A stretch of DNA of 40,423 nt from Acanthaster planci (taxonomy: Eukaryota; Echinodermata; Asteroidea; Valvatida; Acanthasteridae). The stretch spans positions 229,240 to 269,662 of the forward strand of contig NW_019091611.1 in assembly GCF_001949145.1 (NCBI RefSeq), read 5' to 3'. Positions 9,777-20,900 of the stretch are shown piece after piece. Below the pieces are notes generated by a model. It did no database searches and was not told the origin of the DNA. It worked only from the letters and a program-made list of their open reading frames with translations. Each line of letters starts with the position of its first letter. Position 1 is the first letter of the stretch. A program made the position numbers and the translations under genes.

Positions 9777-10027
9777 GTCCGTCGACCAATCAGATTGATC
9801 CTTCGACCAATCAGATTAGTCCGTCGACCCATCAGATTAGTCCACCGACCCATCAGATTAGTCCGTCGACTAATCAGATTAGTCCGCCGACCCATCAGAT
9901 TAGTCCGTCGACCAATCAGATTAGTCCGCCGACCCATCAGATTAGTCCGTCGACCCATCAGATTAGTCCGTCGACCAATCAGATTGGTCCGTCGACCCAT
10001 CAGATTAGCCCCTCGACTGATTGATTG
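9777..10027. repeat. 21-bp tandem repeat (minisatellite), 11 units plus a partial
   Basis: Units follow GTCCGTCGACCAATCAGATTA, with variants such as CGTCGACC, CGCCGACCC and CTAATC. Eleven units run head to tail from 9777 to 10007, and a decayed twelfth ends near 10027. Many units contain GTCGAC, a 6-bp palindrome. Since 21 is divisible by three, long open frames appear on both strands (repeating Arg-Arg-Pro-Ile-Arg-Leu-Val or Met-Gly-Arg-Arg-Thr-Asn-Leu). These are by-products of the repeat, not genes. Confidence 0.93.
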
Positions 10028-11688
10028 TTGTACATCAGTCCATCAGTCCGTCAACCCCATTTTTTGAGGAGAGCTTCAACAAAGATTTTGGTCAGTTGTG
10101 GAGCAAACAACAGAGACAGTGTCGTCCGTTAATTACGGTCATATAAGTGAGAACCTTGTGCTTGTGGCATAAAAACCTATCTGGCAGTCGGGCGGATAAT
10201 ACAACCTCAATCAACTCAAAGTCTGCAGGGAATGCAGGAGATGGGGTTGTCTTTGATTGGCACTTTGTTACCAGGACCTGCAAGTTCTTAACATGTTTTA
10301 TTGAATTTTAATTTACAATTTTTCTGTAGATTTTCTCCGCTTTTAACTTGAGATTTGTCGTGTTATTTGTTGAGCTTGTATTTTTGTTTGTTGGATTGTG
10401 TTTGGTTTTAATGATTAACAACAAATACAATTTATTATAATATCCTATCTACATATATTTTTATGTGTCTGATGTTTTAGAAAAGGATTCTTGGGGTTCT
10501 GTTTATAGTAATTTTTCTTCTTTCTTTTTCTTTAAATTTTTTTCATGTAATTGTACAGTATGAACCTTGTAGTGGTCTCATATGTATATAATAAACTAAA
10601 AAATACTATTTATATATGGACAATTTTTAGACATGAAAATTGAATGGAAAATTTGCTCACTTTTTCCGAACACAACTAAGCTAGTACGAGGGTATGAATG
10701 GTGCTCATTTTCGACCGAAGCTGGCATGTCCAGTCATGGACTGCAGGCTTTATCACAGTCAACGCTGAAAAAGGAACGATTGTAGCTGATTATTACGGCC
10801 CAGTACAAAATATAAACCATTCGGATAATATCCATCGCGTACCCTTTTGTTAGTTGCTTACATTAATGATTGACGCACACAGAAAAGCCAAAATTACCCC
10901 TGACATGCCTGAAATGAACCTGATATGAAGTATTTGTTGCATATCCGTAGTTGCCAATCCCGGTGTCGAAATGCTGCTACCCAATTTTCACATCTTTTCT
11001 TGTCTGCTAGGTTTTGCTTAAATACACCCTCGTTGGTATGTGCAGCCGACGGCACAACACGTCTCAGGCATTTGTTTGCCCTTGAGCTGAGCGAATGTTG
11101 GCTTGCTGTACTGCTGCTTGTTGTTGAGGTCCGTACCGTCGCGCGCGAGCGATAACCGGCAAAATGCTGCCATTACAAGTGGGCATAGCTAACGACGTCA
11201 GCAGTAAAATCCCTATTCAACAACGTACATTGTGACCGTGTATTAACATTTGATAATGCCCACTCAGATTTGATAATGCCCGCTGCGTAAAAAATGCTGT
11301 GGCACCTGGATATGAGACAGTGAATCCATCCCTATTGGTTAAAAGTCGGCATGCAACGCGGCATGCAGAACATGCCACACGTGTGCCAAGTCCATATATG
11401 GAGATTCTTTTGGACCACTTTTACAAGGAATTTATCGTAAAAAAATGGACAGGGTGTTCAGGAAAATAAAAGTAAAATTCCAGAACAAAATTGTTAGAAA
11501 TTCGTCACTTATTGACACATTTTGAATCTCTGACTAAAAAAATGGTATTTTTGAATGGCAGGTCGGGAGAGTGAACGCTGATAATGCCCTCGCCTGTGGC
11601 TCAGGCATACATTGTTGGTTGTGTCTATTCCCCAGAGCCAGTCTTATACGTACATTAAAGACTAGCCAAACACACATTTATTCCCTTA
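10028..11688. other. Intron 2 sequence, no gene seen
   Basis: The stretch from 10290 to 10620 is very AT-rich, and the stretch near 11100-11160 is locally GC-rich (a GCGCGCGAGCG run). No coding similarity was seen on either strand. Confidence 0.4.
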
Positions 11689-12281
11689 TTAACCACTTCC
11701 TGCCAGGGACTCGGGAATCAGAGATGTATGGTTTATATGTGTGGCCGGGTCTCCGAACTCGGACAAAGGAAACAAGGCCCTGTAACAAAAGACCGTACTC
11801 TGAACAAAAGACTAGGCTGCTGGGTATTACTGACATTTTTCACCCTAAAAAATGGTGATAATCCAGCCTTGTTTTGAAACCGTATACCAGGGTTTGGGGC
11901 ATTGAGAGCGAGCGGTTTACCACCGGGGACAAAAGTGCTCCACCACTGCAGCGATGAGCCACACAGCCCTGCTGCACGCTAATCTGGCCCCTATTGAAAA
12001 GAGGTCAGCAGTGCACTGAGCCAGGTTCGTGAACAAAAGACAGTTCTACAACACCGCACAATCTGGCTTCTGTTTACAAGGCTGTAGGCCTGGCTGAAAT
12101 ACTCGGGTATCGGTGAAGGTCATCTGTCAACTTAGAGTAGTGCCTAAAGATTACTTTGTGTGGCTATAAACGACCGTTAAATGAAATGATGAATTTTCGA
12201 AGGATTTTGAAAACGGAAAAAAATGATGATGCCGGCCCAGCATCATCAACATTGAAAAATGCCCAGGCGTGAAGTGGTTAA
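11689..12281 (+). mobile_element. TTAA MITE family A, complete copy
   Basis: This 593-bp element begins TTAACCACTTCCTGCC and ends GGCGTGAAGTGGTTAA, so the last 11 bases are the exact inverse of the first 11. It lies directly between TTAA sites. Its interior matches the copies at 7120-7659 (same strand) and at 18226-18803 and 23671-24152 (opposite strand). There is no transposase. A TTAA duplication points to piggyBac-type mobilisation, though the ends begin CCACTT rather than CCC, so the superfamily is inferred. Confidence 0.85.
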
Positions 12282-12413
12282 AATAACATTTCTAGATTCA
12301 TCTGTGCATTGTTGGAATTGAACTGGTTTGAAATTTACACAAATTTTCATTGTCCTTGCTTATAGATATAATTGAATAATACACAAAACGATGTGATGGT
12401 TGTTTTATTTCAG

Positions 12414-12494
12414 CGGTCTGGTCTACCTTTAGCGTGGGTGTGGGCCACTTCTATCAGCTTGTTGTTGGTCTTGTGTGGAAGCATTATGGTCGTG
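12414..12494 (+). CDS. CLC chloride transporter, exon C (second membrane helix)
   Basis: This 27-codon exon lies between a TTATTTCAG acceptor (ending 12413) and a GTGAGT donor at 12495. It is phase 0 on both sides, in frame with exon B and exon D. Translation starts RSGLPLAWVWATSISLLLVL and ends in SIMVV. This is the hydrophobic helix C that precedes the anion-binding loop in CLC proteins. Residues are about 122-148 if the start is at 140. It was found by splice-site reading because it is too short to stand out as an open frame. The family fit depends on its position between the flanking CLC exons. Confidence 0.88.
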
Positions 12495-12957
12495 GTGAGT
12501 TGTAAATATTGATTGGTGTAGACCCTACAATCTTCTTTTTTGATATTCTCCAAATAGTTATACACATACATGTACCTCTCATATTAAATATGATTGACCA
12601 TCGGAAAAATCTTAAAGTCACATTTATATCATTTAAAGTTGAGAGTTACGTCTCAGCTGTTATAATTCATACATGTATTTATCAAATTAGAAATCATATA
12701 CTGGTTTAAGACTTGCCCTGTGTTCATTAGGAATAAGCAAAGCTCCAACTTTGTTTTTTGATTTTCCTGTATTTCTTGACAATATTTTCCAGCAGTTTTT
12801 CTGGGAGACTTACATTGCTTGAATTTGAAATTGTGAATAGACACTTTAAAATCCATTCTTGGTTGCAAAAAAACCCTGATTTTCCCATTTAACATGTACA
12901 TACATGTATATGTATACTTTCGAACCAAGACATGAAGTGTATTATCTTATATATTAA
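12495..12957. other. Intron 3, left part
   Basis: AT-rich sequence with several TACATGTA octamers (12571, 12669 and around 12898-12905). Nothing coding was recognised before the LINE remnant. Confidence 0.4.
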
Positions 12958-13760
12958 TATTCAGATGATACCAGTTTGTTCTACTGTGACAAAGATCTTA
13001 CTTCCCCTCACAATATTGTCAATAAAAAACGGAACAGTATTTGTGATTGGTTTAAAGCTGTTTGACCCTCTTCTATGACAAAATATTTCACCTTCCACAC
13101 CTAAATGTTATGATGTGATTTTCATTAACAGGAAAAAACAAAAATCATCAAATGTCAATACTGTATTGGATAGTGTTCCTATTGGAAGATTAATAGGTTT
13201 AGTTTTTGGTTTTATCATTGATGATTAATTGAGCTGGAAATACCACATTGACGAGATGGTAAAGTCTCCAGGAGCATTGGCATAATCAGTAGATTGAAAC
13301 ATATTGTCCTCTTTATTGTACCAAAAATGCTCTACAGCTCGTTAATATTTTTTCTAACTGTAAAATTGTCTGCGGTAACACTTTTTATACATTTCAAATA
13401 CATTGTAAATTGATAATGATGCACAAAAAAGTTGCTCGAATTATTACAAATTCTCCTTATAGGCTCACAGTCAACCACTTTTACATGAACTAAAGTACTT
13501 ACATGTAAGTGTCGCAAATTTGAATAAATATCAACAAGCATTATTCATACCCGGTAAGTATAAACAATTTACTCCCCTTACAGCTCAGATATGTTTATGC
13601 AGCACTGTAACTTATAAAGCTATAATACTCATACATCCACTGACCTACATTTCCATATATCTCAACATAGAACGTCTACTTTTCAATACAATATCAAATG
13701 TTCAGTCTGCTGCCAGGCCGTTTATATGCTACGGGTACCATGTGGGCCATTCCATCGGGT
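12958..13760 (+). mobile_element. L2/CR1-like LINE fragment, reverse transcriptase C-half, decayed
   Basis: Translated in order on the plus strand: SDDTSLFYCDKDL from 12961 (the catalytic DD intact, preceding residue Ser), then NSICDWFKA (near 13034-13063). Next come KCYDVIFINRKKQK (from about 13103) and GFIIDD-stop-LSWKYHIDEM (near 13210-13260). Then SRSIGIISRLKHI (near 13270-13310) and MLYSSLIF, and ARIITNSPYR with a frameshift to HSQPLLHELKYLHV (13433-13510). This is the standard downstream half of a CR1/L2-type reverse transcriptase with its thumb and C-terminal block. There are several stops and frameshifts. The start and end borders are where similarity fades. Confidence 0.75.
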
Positions 13761-14267
13761 TTGGGAACAAAGTGAGTTATAATAGTGAAATTTTAAAATC
13801 TTCCAAAAGGTTCATCAGTCATAGTTTTGAGATAGGAAAAGTTTAATACTTTTAAATGCAGAAACAATTAAATGATGATTATGTACTCACAATTATTCAG
13901 TGCACCATATATTGAGGGCTGTCACATAAAGTGTGGACTGTATGCAATATTTTGTGCACATACATGTACATACCGCAAAGTGATCCCTTTTAGGAGACTG
14001 CTGTACTAGGATTAACATTTTATAGATTGAAAAAGACTCAAAACAAAAAAATGAGACAAGACTATTGTACTTTTGTTCCTTTACAACTTGAACAAAAGTG
14101 CTACATGTATTTTAACTTTTGAAGTTGTCTTACAAACACAATGATCTCAAAGAATGCAACCAACAAGCGGTATTTAATTTACAGACCTTGGTCATCCATC
14201 TACTAAAAGATGTATGATCTCTGAAGACTTAAATCTGGACGAAAAAAGGTCTTGATGAACTACTGGG
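13761..14267. other. Intron 3 sequence, no gene seen
   Basis: AT-rich; nothing recognised. Confidence 0.4.
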
Positions 14268-14300
14268 GATGTAACATTAACACTCTGTGTATGTTACATC
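14268..14300. repeat. Perfect hairpin, copy 1
   Basis: Arms GATGTAACAT (14268-14277) and ATGTTACATC (14291-14300) are exact inverses across a 13-base loop. A very similar hairpin lies at 14692-14722. Confidence 0.75.
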
Positions 14301-14691
14301 CATACCACCTCACCACAAAGGCCAAAGGGCAAAGTGGTCAAAATGAATACAAACGCAAGACACGAAAAACTGTGCAATTTTATAATCAACTATTTCATTT
14401 AATTTTGAGTGGAACATAAGGAATGCTTTTCTCTTCAAAAGTTGATGTCATGGTGCAGAAAATGAGTTCTAACCAAGTCTTCCACTGACGGTGGATAATG
14501 CTATGTAATGCTCATGTACTTATTTCTTAATTAAATTCTTTGCCAAGCCACAAATGCTATAATTGTTAATACTTAATGATTCCCACTCATTCAAAAATCA
14601 ACTACATGTTTTAGTGAACTACTATGTCATTCCTTTTCTAACCTCAGTGGAGTGATTTTGTTTGCCCCCGAGAATGGTGTTGCGGATGTAC

Positions 14692-14722
14692 ATGTAACAT
14701 CAACACTGCACTCATGTTACGT
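14692..14722. repeat. Hairpin, copy 2
   Basis: ATGTAACATCAACACTGCAC followed by ATGTTACGTC resembles the hairpin at 14268-14300 in arms and loop, in the same orientation. Together they bracket about 390 bp of AT-rich intron, possibly a small element with matching ends. Confidence 0.6.
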
Positions 14723-15509
14723 CTACATAGTCAATCTTTGAAAAAAAAAGGACTATTTAACAAGTTAACAATGATATATTCATACAAGTATGTATTAAAA
14801 CCCTATTTACAAGCACTAAATAAAGTTCTGCAGTCCAGTTGAGGGATGCACTTTCGCATGTTGTTGAGGTAGTACTGTTTAATCCCAAGCTGGTGAGTCA
14901 ATTCTATCAGTAGCCTAGCAATAACACAAAACACAACGAAACAGTGTGGGCCTCACGACAACAGAATTATACACAAAATAGAAAATCAACGTGTCGGAAC
15001 AAACGTTTGGAAAAATGATAACATAATGAAAAAATAAAATGTAAAAACAATTTCAAGATGGCCGTTGTTCTTGTTCATATTTCCAACAATCGTTGGTTTT
15101 TACACTGTTTAAGGACACTGAAATGAAACAGACAAGCTGGACAAGAGTGTTCTAAATACAGGGAATTTGTCTTGGAAAGTTGTTCAAGAAATTAAAAAAC
15201 AGCTGGTATTCTTGTCCATGTGGCCTGCATATCGATATCACTTGATTTTTTTTTTTACTTAAGCTTATTGGTAGGGTCAACATGAAGATGTGGAAAGTGA
15301 CTGATAGTCTAACGTAAGAAGCTACTACTTGTAAGTTTTTTATCATGTTCATGAAAAATCCATGCAGTTGCCAATATTATTATATCAAGACTAAAATACA
15401 ATTCATGCTTCATTTTCGAAGTGGTCAATAGAATTTTCTTGAGCAAATGTCAATATAAATGCCAACATAACGGATCAAGATGTTCACTTTGTTCCATGTA
15501 CCCCTCAGA
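14723..15509. other. Intron 3 sequence, no gene seen
   Basis: AT-rich with poly-A and poly-T runs (14741, 15247). No coding similarity seen. Confidence 0.4.
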
Positions 15510-17730
15510 AATTGGGGTCCGTTATCCGCAGCCACCACAGCTCTCCCATGGCGAACGATAGACCCCACAGTTCTGGGGCTAAGTATGACAAACATTGACA
15601 CCGAATAAGAAACCCATGTAAAGGCACTTGGGCTGCCCATGGAAAGACACATAAATTTTTTGCAGGCTCCTTAGCGCCGATGCAAATGCACCATAAATCT
15701 GGACACTTGCATTTACTGAACTGAACAGCCGGAAGAAAGCTCATGATGTCTGTATCACCAGAGCCTTGAGAGGAGCGGAATATGGGACTGATCATCATGT
15801 GATCAGGTGTCGATTCACTGTGCAAGGTGCAGAGAAGCAAAGCCCCTAAAAGGCTTAACGTCAGCAAACTTTGAAGATGAACATGATGCAAGATGATCTT
15901 GCATCTGCAATCCTTTCTAATTACACCCCAACTCCCAGCGACACTATGGAGGAGAGTGGTAGCAATTTCAGTCATGCTTGTACAACCAGGCCAAAGTGGC
16001 ACTTGGGCACCGTAAGTGCAGAAAGATTAGTTTAACGACTCTGAAGAAGCAATTACTGATATGCTGGTACAGAAGAGAAGAACCCTCCGAGCATGCCTTG
16101 CCAACCCACAGAGCCACAGAGTCGGAGCAGAATTCACCACAGCCAAGGCCAATCTTGAGAGAGAGCTCAGAAAAATGGAAGACGAGTAGTGGTACGATAA
16201 AGCCAATGAGATAAGGCATCTGGTGGACGCAGGAGACTCTAGCGGATTCTTTCAGGCTCTAAAGACGGTCTTTGAGTCAGATGGTGCCAAATCTAGTCCT
16301 GTGCTATCTACAGATGGCTCCACCCTGTTGATTGAGAGGTTAGACATTCTGGAGAGATGGCGTATTCACTTTAATCAGTTTCTCAATCAGAGTTCCATTG
16401 CTGATGCATCAGTTCTTAGCAACATTCAACAATGACAAATTCTAAACTCTGCTGACTACTCCCTCCAGCTACATGTACATTAAGTCAGAAGTACTGTGAA
16501 GACCCTCATATCAAATAAGTCCCCTGGGCTTGACAGCATCCCTGCTGAGATCTATCAGAAAGGAGAAGAGGTCATCATCAGAGCCCTCTAAAACAAGCAG
16601 CAAGCGGCAATGTGGGAACTACAGGGGAACATCCTGCCTGTCCATAGCTGGCAAGGTCCTGGGGAAGGTCATTCTAAAATGCTTTCGAACTGTGCTTTTT
16701 ATAAAAATCATGCTCCCTGAGTCTCAATGTGGCTTTCGTAGCTTCAGGTTAATCATTGACATGATTTTTACTTTGAGACAATGACAGGAAAAGGCCATCA
16801 AACAGAATATGGCCCTCTTCATAGCATTCCTAGACTTTACTAAAACCTTTGACACCGCCAACAGAGAATGTCTATGGTTACTCCTCAGATGATATGGCTG
16901 CCCCCATGGCATTGTCAGGCTCATCTCTAATCTTCACACCGGCTCAAGTGGTCTCAATGGAAACCTCTCTGAATGCTGCAACTTGAACTAAGTGTCAAAC
17001 AAGGATGTGTCCTTACCCGTCACTGTTTTCACTGTACGTTTCAGCAGTTATGGAACTCTGTCCAGCAAATTGGAGTGTGTATCTGACCACCTGCTCTAAT
17101 GGCAAGCTGTTCAATGCCTATCACTTGAGGGCTAAGACACTGATGACCAGAACTGTATGTCCCAGAGAGCTTCTCTGTGCCGATGACTCCGTTATGGTGT
17201 CCCACTCAGCAGCTGACCTGCAGTGGATGCTGGACAGCTTCCACACTGTTACTCGGAGTCATGGCCTCACCATTAACACAGCAAAGACAGAAGTCATGCT
17301 CCAATCGCCTTGCAACTAAGCCCCTGAACCCAACATGATGCTGAATGGCAGCTGCTTGAATGCAGTCAAGCACTTAATGTATCTTGGCAGCACAGTCTCA
17401 AGTGACGACAGTCTCGACAAAGAGCATATCGGTGCAGCTACATGTACTGCCACCTGAGGCAACTTCAAACTTGGGTGTGGAAGAGACACAGCATCAGCTT
17501 CATTTTGGCCACCAAGTGTAAAGATTACAGAGCAGTGGTACGCACGTGCGTCCTTTATTCTTCACAAACATTACCAAAGATACATGTGTACATCAAGCAG
17601 TTACAGAGGGTTCAGATGACAGAGCTGAAGCACCTGATGGGGATACAATAGACAGACAGGGTCACTGATGTTGAAGTTCGCCGCATCCCAAGGATGACCA
17701 TTTTTAAACAACGAAGACTGTCTCAATAAA
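15510..17730 (+). mobile_element. Non-LTR retrotransposon (LINE) remnant: endonuclease tail, linker and reverse transcriptase
   Basis: Pieces of one LINE protein are found in order. TDHHVIRCRF-like residues end the endonuclease (near 15787-15817). Next come linker blocks LVDAGDSSGFFQALKTVF (near 16215-16275) and ILERWRIHFNQFLNQS (near 16345-16395), then SNKSPGLDSIPAEIYQKGEE (near 16510-16570). The reverse transcriptase follows: ESQCGFRSF (near 16715), FLDFTKTFDTANRECLW (near 16830-16875), a degraded LSVKQGCVL (near 16985-17010), the intact catalytic box ADDS (near 17180) and MYLGSTVSSD (near 17378-17410). It ends with RAVVRTCVLYSS (near 17530-17563) and a short tail near 17650-17700. Many stops and frameshifts and a missing extreme C-terminus show it is dead. 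The exact clade was not decided. The left border is weak before 15660. Confidence 0.82.
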
Positions 17731-18225
17731 TGCCACTTAAAGGCTACAGTGATGTTTAGGCACTTTCCATATGAAATAAACCATCAGATGTTGGTTTCCT
17801 CCGTTTTGGTACATTAATGTGTAAGAGTTGATATTATGAACAACCTGTAAATCCATAGATTGTATTTTTGTCCGTCGGACAGTGTAAATATAAAGTAGGC
17901 ACGTGGGGTGCATCATGACAGAAGCATTTCTTAGCATTTGGCCCATGATGTATAAATTCATGCTCATGATAATCAGTGTCTTATTAATTTATTGTAGAAA
18001 AAGGAGAAAATTCTGCTTATTTTGGCTTAAATGGGTTATGAATATAAATGAGATGTTTGGGTAAATTCATGCATGTGACAATATGTTTCGTATTAGTTTG
18101 TTGCAAAAATTCTGTCCATGTTACTTACAAACGTAATTATTTTCAATGAACCTGTATTTCCAAAAGTATAAGAGAAAGCCATCTGTATTTCTGTACGCAT
18201 TATCTTATAAAGCCTTCGATGTTCA
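17731..18225. other. Intron 3 sequence, no gene seen
   Basis: AT-rich; nothing recognised. Confidence 0.4.
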
Positions 18226-18803
18226 TTAACCACTTGCTGCTGGGTGCTTTCAAAAATGCAGTGCACAGGTACGGGAGATTTTCAAGATTTTCAGTTTTCA
18301 GAATTTTTAAATCATTTCATTTAATGGACGTTTACACCCACAAGAATGACTGTTTGGTGGCTACTCAAAGCTGACAGGCAACCTTCATTGACTATTTGAG
18401 TATTTCAGCCAGGCCTGCCGCCCCCTGTAAAGAGAACCCAGAATTGTGAGGTGCTGCGCAATTTCCTTTGTCCCCAGTGAGTGCAAGTGGCGTCTTTTCA
18501 AACGCGGCTGGATTAGCATGCAGTGGTGCTGTGTCGCTCATCAATGGGGCCCTGGTGCACTTTTGTCCGTGGTGCTAATCCGTGGGCGCGCTATGCCCAA
18601 AACAGTGGTACACTATTTGAAAACAGTGACAGATTACCTTTGAAAAATGCAAGCCGAAAAATGATGGAAATTCCCAGCAGCAGGTCTTTTGTTCTGAGTA
18701 TGGTTGTTACATGGACCAGCTTTTTTGTCACACTTTGGGCATCCCGGCTCTGCGTATAAACCTACGGTGCTCGAAACGGGATTCCCTAGCAGCAAGTGGT
18801 TAA
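18226..18803 (-). mobile_element. TTAA MITE family A, complete copy with the best ends
   Basis: This 578-bp element is bounded by TTAA at 18226-18229 and 18800-18803. The left end is TTAACCACTTGCTGCTGGG and the right end, read inward, is TTAACCACTTGCTGCTAGG: 18 of 19 bases match. The interior is the reverse complement of the copies at 7120-7659 and 11689-12281. No transposase frame is present; the short open frames inside are unrelated to any protein I recognise. It is the least decayed terminal repeat pair of the family here. Confidence 0.88.
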
Positions 18804-19306
18804 ACAGGAGTGTAAGAATTAAGCTTTTTAGCTGATTTTATTTAGTTCTGTTTAGATGTTGTCCCTGAATTTCAGCTTTTTTGTACACCCAGTCTGTACA
18901 AAAAGTATTGGAACTTCTTACATTTCAGCTTTTTGTTAGCTGCTTTCAGCTTTAATTTTAAGTGTCCACTTACACCTCTGGTTAAAAGAAGGACAAAATA
19001 TCCTGAGTTGCTGTACCCTCCAGGGCCCCCTAACCAAATCCCAAAGTTGTAGCAAATTGTTGCCTTCACCATGGAAGTGCATCCAACTCAAACATAAACA
19101 TTAGGTAATCAAGCACTGGACATAATACTTGGAAGAGATTGTGTACACAGTGTATATTTATCAGGTGGCTGTACTGATGTGGAAGGGGCTTGATTAGTAC
19201 CAGCTACATGTATCATATCTAACTTATATAATTATGTGTAGAAGAAATGATCGTGTAGTGGTGAGGCCGACTGGTAACAATAATTAAGAAGCATGTGTCT
19301 TTGCAG
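18804..19306. other. Intron 3, right part, no gene seen
   Basis: AT-rich sequence leading to the exon D acceptor. One TACATGTA at about 19204. Nothing else recognised. Confidence 0.4.
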
Positions 19307-19482
19307 ATCCTCAGGCCTTCAGCTGCAGGATCAGGTTTGCCTGAATTGATTGGATTTCTAAATGGAACTTTAGTGCGACATATATTCAACGTGAAGACTC
19401 TTGCGGTCAAGTTTGCATCATGCATCTGTGCTGTGTCAAGTGGGCTGCCAGTGGGTCCTGAGGGGCCAATGATTCACATGGG
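19307..19482 (+). CDS. CLC chloride transporter, exon D (anion-selectivity and gating motifs)
   Basis: This exon carries the heart of the ion pathway. It runs from after TTGCAG (ending 19306) to before GTGAGC (19483): 58 codons plus two bases (phase 2 exit). It opens ILRPSAAGSGLPELIGFLNG. The GSGLP loop (residues about 156-160) places Ser157 where CLC proteins coordinate the central anion. Ser favours chloride, while Pro at this position is the nitrate-selective plant form. Further on, SGLPVGPEGPMIHM contains the GxEGP filter, and Glu200 is the gating glutamate. The x residue is Pro instead of the Lys or Arg usual in vertebrate ClC-6/7 and bacterial CLCs. Reading is continuous with exons C and E. 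Very confident. Confidence 0.96.
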
Positions 19483-19639
19483 GTGAGCTGTTTTAAAAAT
19501 ATATGTCTGTCTGTCGGTAGGTAACTCATTTTCATTTAGGGTAAACTCTGATCAGTGCACAGGATCCTTAGATTTACTATGTGAGTAGAGGGTATACAAG
19601 GGCCACTCAGGCAACTGCCGAACAACCTACATGTACATC

Positions 19640-19845
19640 TGCCCACATCTGTAGAGAAGAAGCAATGAGAAGCAGTTAAAGTTTTAAAGGTTGCAGGAAA
19701 ACCCCGCGAGAATGTTCTGGGTAAAACACACTGAATCAGATAGGGACTGAAAACCTGATCCACATACACTGTATGGACTGAGTTGGGAATCCAACGCAGG
19801 CTGCAGAGGTGAAAGGTGAAGAAAAAAACCACTACACCAACCTGA
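19640..19845 (-). mobile_element. tRNA-derived SINE, decayed
   Basis: Read on the minus strand from 19845, GGTTGGTGTAGTGG (A-box like, 19829-19842) is followed about 40 bases later by GTTGGATTCCCAAC (B-box like, near 19785-19800). This is an internal Pol III promoter layout. A body with TGTGTTTTACCCAGAACATT and GGGGTTTTCCTGCAACC follows (near 19690-19735), like the non-tRNA body of animal SINEs. It does not fold as a functional tRNA and both boxes are degraded. The 3' limit is uncertain. Confidence 0.55.
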
Positions 19846-20559
19846 CTTTCCTTAATATTTTTTAAAATAAATGGCTGTATTTTATTTAAAAATCAATATG
19901 ATGTTGTAGGAAAGAAAAACCCTGTCTTTTTTCTTTTTCTTTTATTTTGCAAATAAAGTGAATACATGTACTTGTATATAAAATGTAACAGGCCAAAGGA
20001 ATAATTCAGAGGACTTTCAGAGGCTTTCGTCTGAACGTGACGTAATTGTCAAAAATTTGTTTTTAGTATCCTATCGGAGTTCAGAATGGTATCTTTTTCA
20101 GAATTGTTAACAAGCTCTTAACAATCATAAATATGAGATCATTGGAAATGAGGATATTGAATTGAACAGAGTTTTGTTAACATCTTATTTTCTATCTACA
20201 AACCAGCAGGATCTTGAAATGGTTCAAAGTGGTTAATGTTTACACTAGTTATTTGTAAAATAAGCTCAGCACCTCGTTACAAATTGACTGAGGTAAATTG
20301 CGCAAGTTCAACTGAAATAATTTGCCCTGAAACAAACTGATAAAACTCTGAAACTGCAAACTTAACATAATAACCATTGAAAGAAACGTCAGTATTATCT
20401 AGTGTAGAACTAGAAAGAAATTCCAAAGAAGTGAATAACCAAAAAAGCCATGTAATAATTGGCTTTTTTGCAAGTTGTGAAAAAAGCATTTCTTCTGTTG
20501 TGTTTTTTTCCCCGACTTCTTCTGACCCAAAACCCCTTTGTTTTGAACACGTTTCTTCC
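19846..20559. other. Intron 4 sequence, no gene seen
   Basis: AT-rich. An AAGTGGTTAA at about 20228 resembles the right terminus of MITE family A, but the neighbouring bases do not match the family, so it may be chance. Confidence 0.4.
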
Positions 20560-20900
20560 AACATTGATTTCAATCCCTTAGCAACTTTGGATCTTCATCA
20601 AACTTACATCATTGAAGGACCCTTGTCATGTCATGATGATGTCATGATGACATCATTAAGTGATTTCTTATTGATTTTTTAATATTTATTTCAGCCCATT
20701 GACTTTGTAGATGTTATCTGGGCACCATTTAGGTATCTTAGCTATCTTTGATCGTTATCAAAGTTACACCAAGCACAGACCCTAAGGCAAAGATATTATT
20801 GAAATAGTTGCATCGTGATGACATCATCAAGTGATTTTTTATGAAATTTTGAATATTAAAATATTATGTTACATTTTTTAAAATCCATACAAAATCAACC
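20560..20900. repeat. Two tandem units of about 171 bp
   Basis: GATGACATCATTAAGTGATTT at 20646 recurs as GATGACATCATCAAGTGATTT at 20817, exactly 171 bases later. Upstream blocks repeat as well: CTTTGGATCTTCATCAAACT with CTTTGATCGTTATCAAAGTT, and GAAGGACCC with CACAGACCC. Identity is moderate, so the duplication is old. Confidence 0.7.

Noticed and set aside
9755-10067. Open frames on both strands with repeating RRPIRLV and MGRRTNL peptides
   Set aside because: They are a by-product of the 21-bp tandem repeat, whose period is divisible by three. There is no start context or exon structure.
13668-13768. Possible extra CLC exon between AG at 13666 and GTGAGT at 13769
   Set aside because: The splice signals look fair, but the 101-base length would break the phase-0 join between exons C and D, and the translation does not resemble any CLC segment. 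It overlaps the tail of a LINE remnant.
19785-19845. Functional tRNA gene on the minus strand
   Set aside because: Only A- and B-box-like sequences are present. The anticodon arm and acceptor pairing are not formed, and the downstream body fits a SINE.
20218-20232. Further right terminus of MITE family A (AAGTGGTTAA)
   Set aside because: Sequence just inside the putative end does not match the family, and no left end was found within 700 bases.
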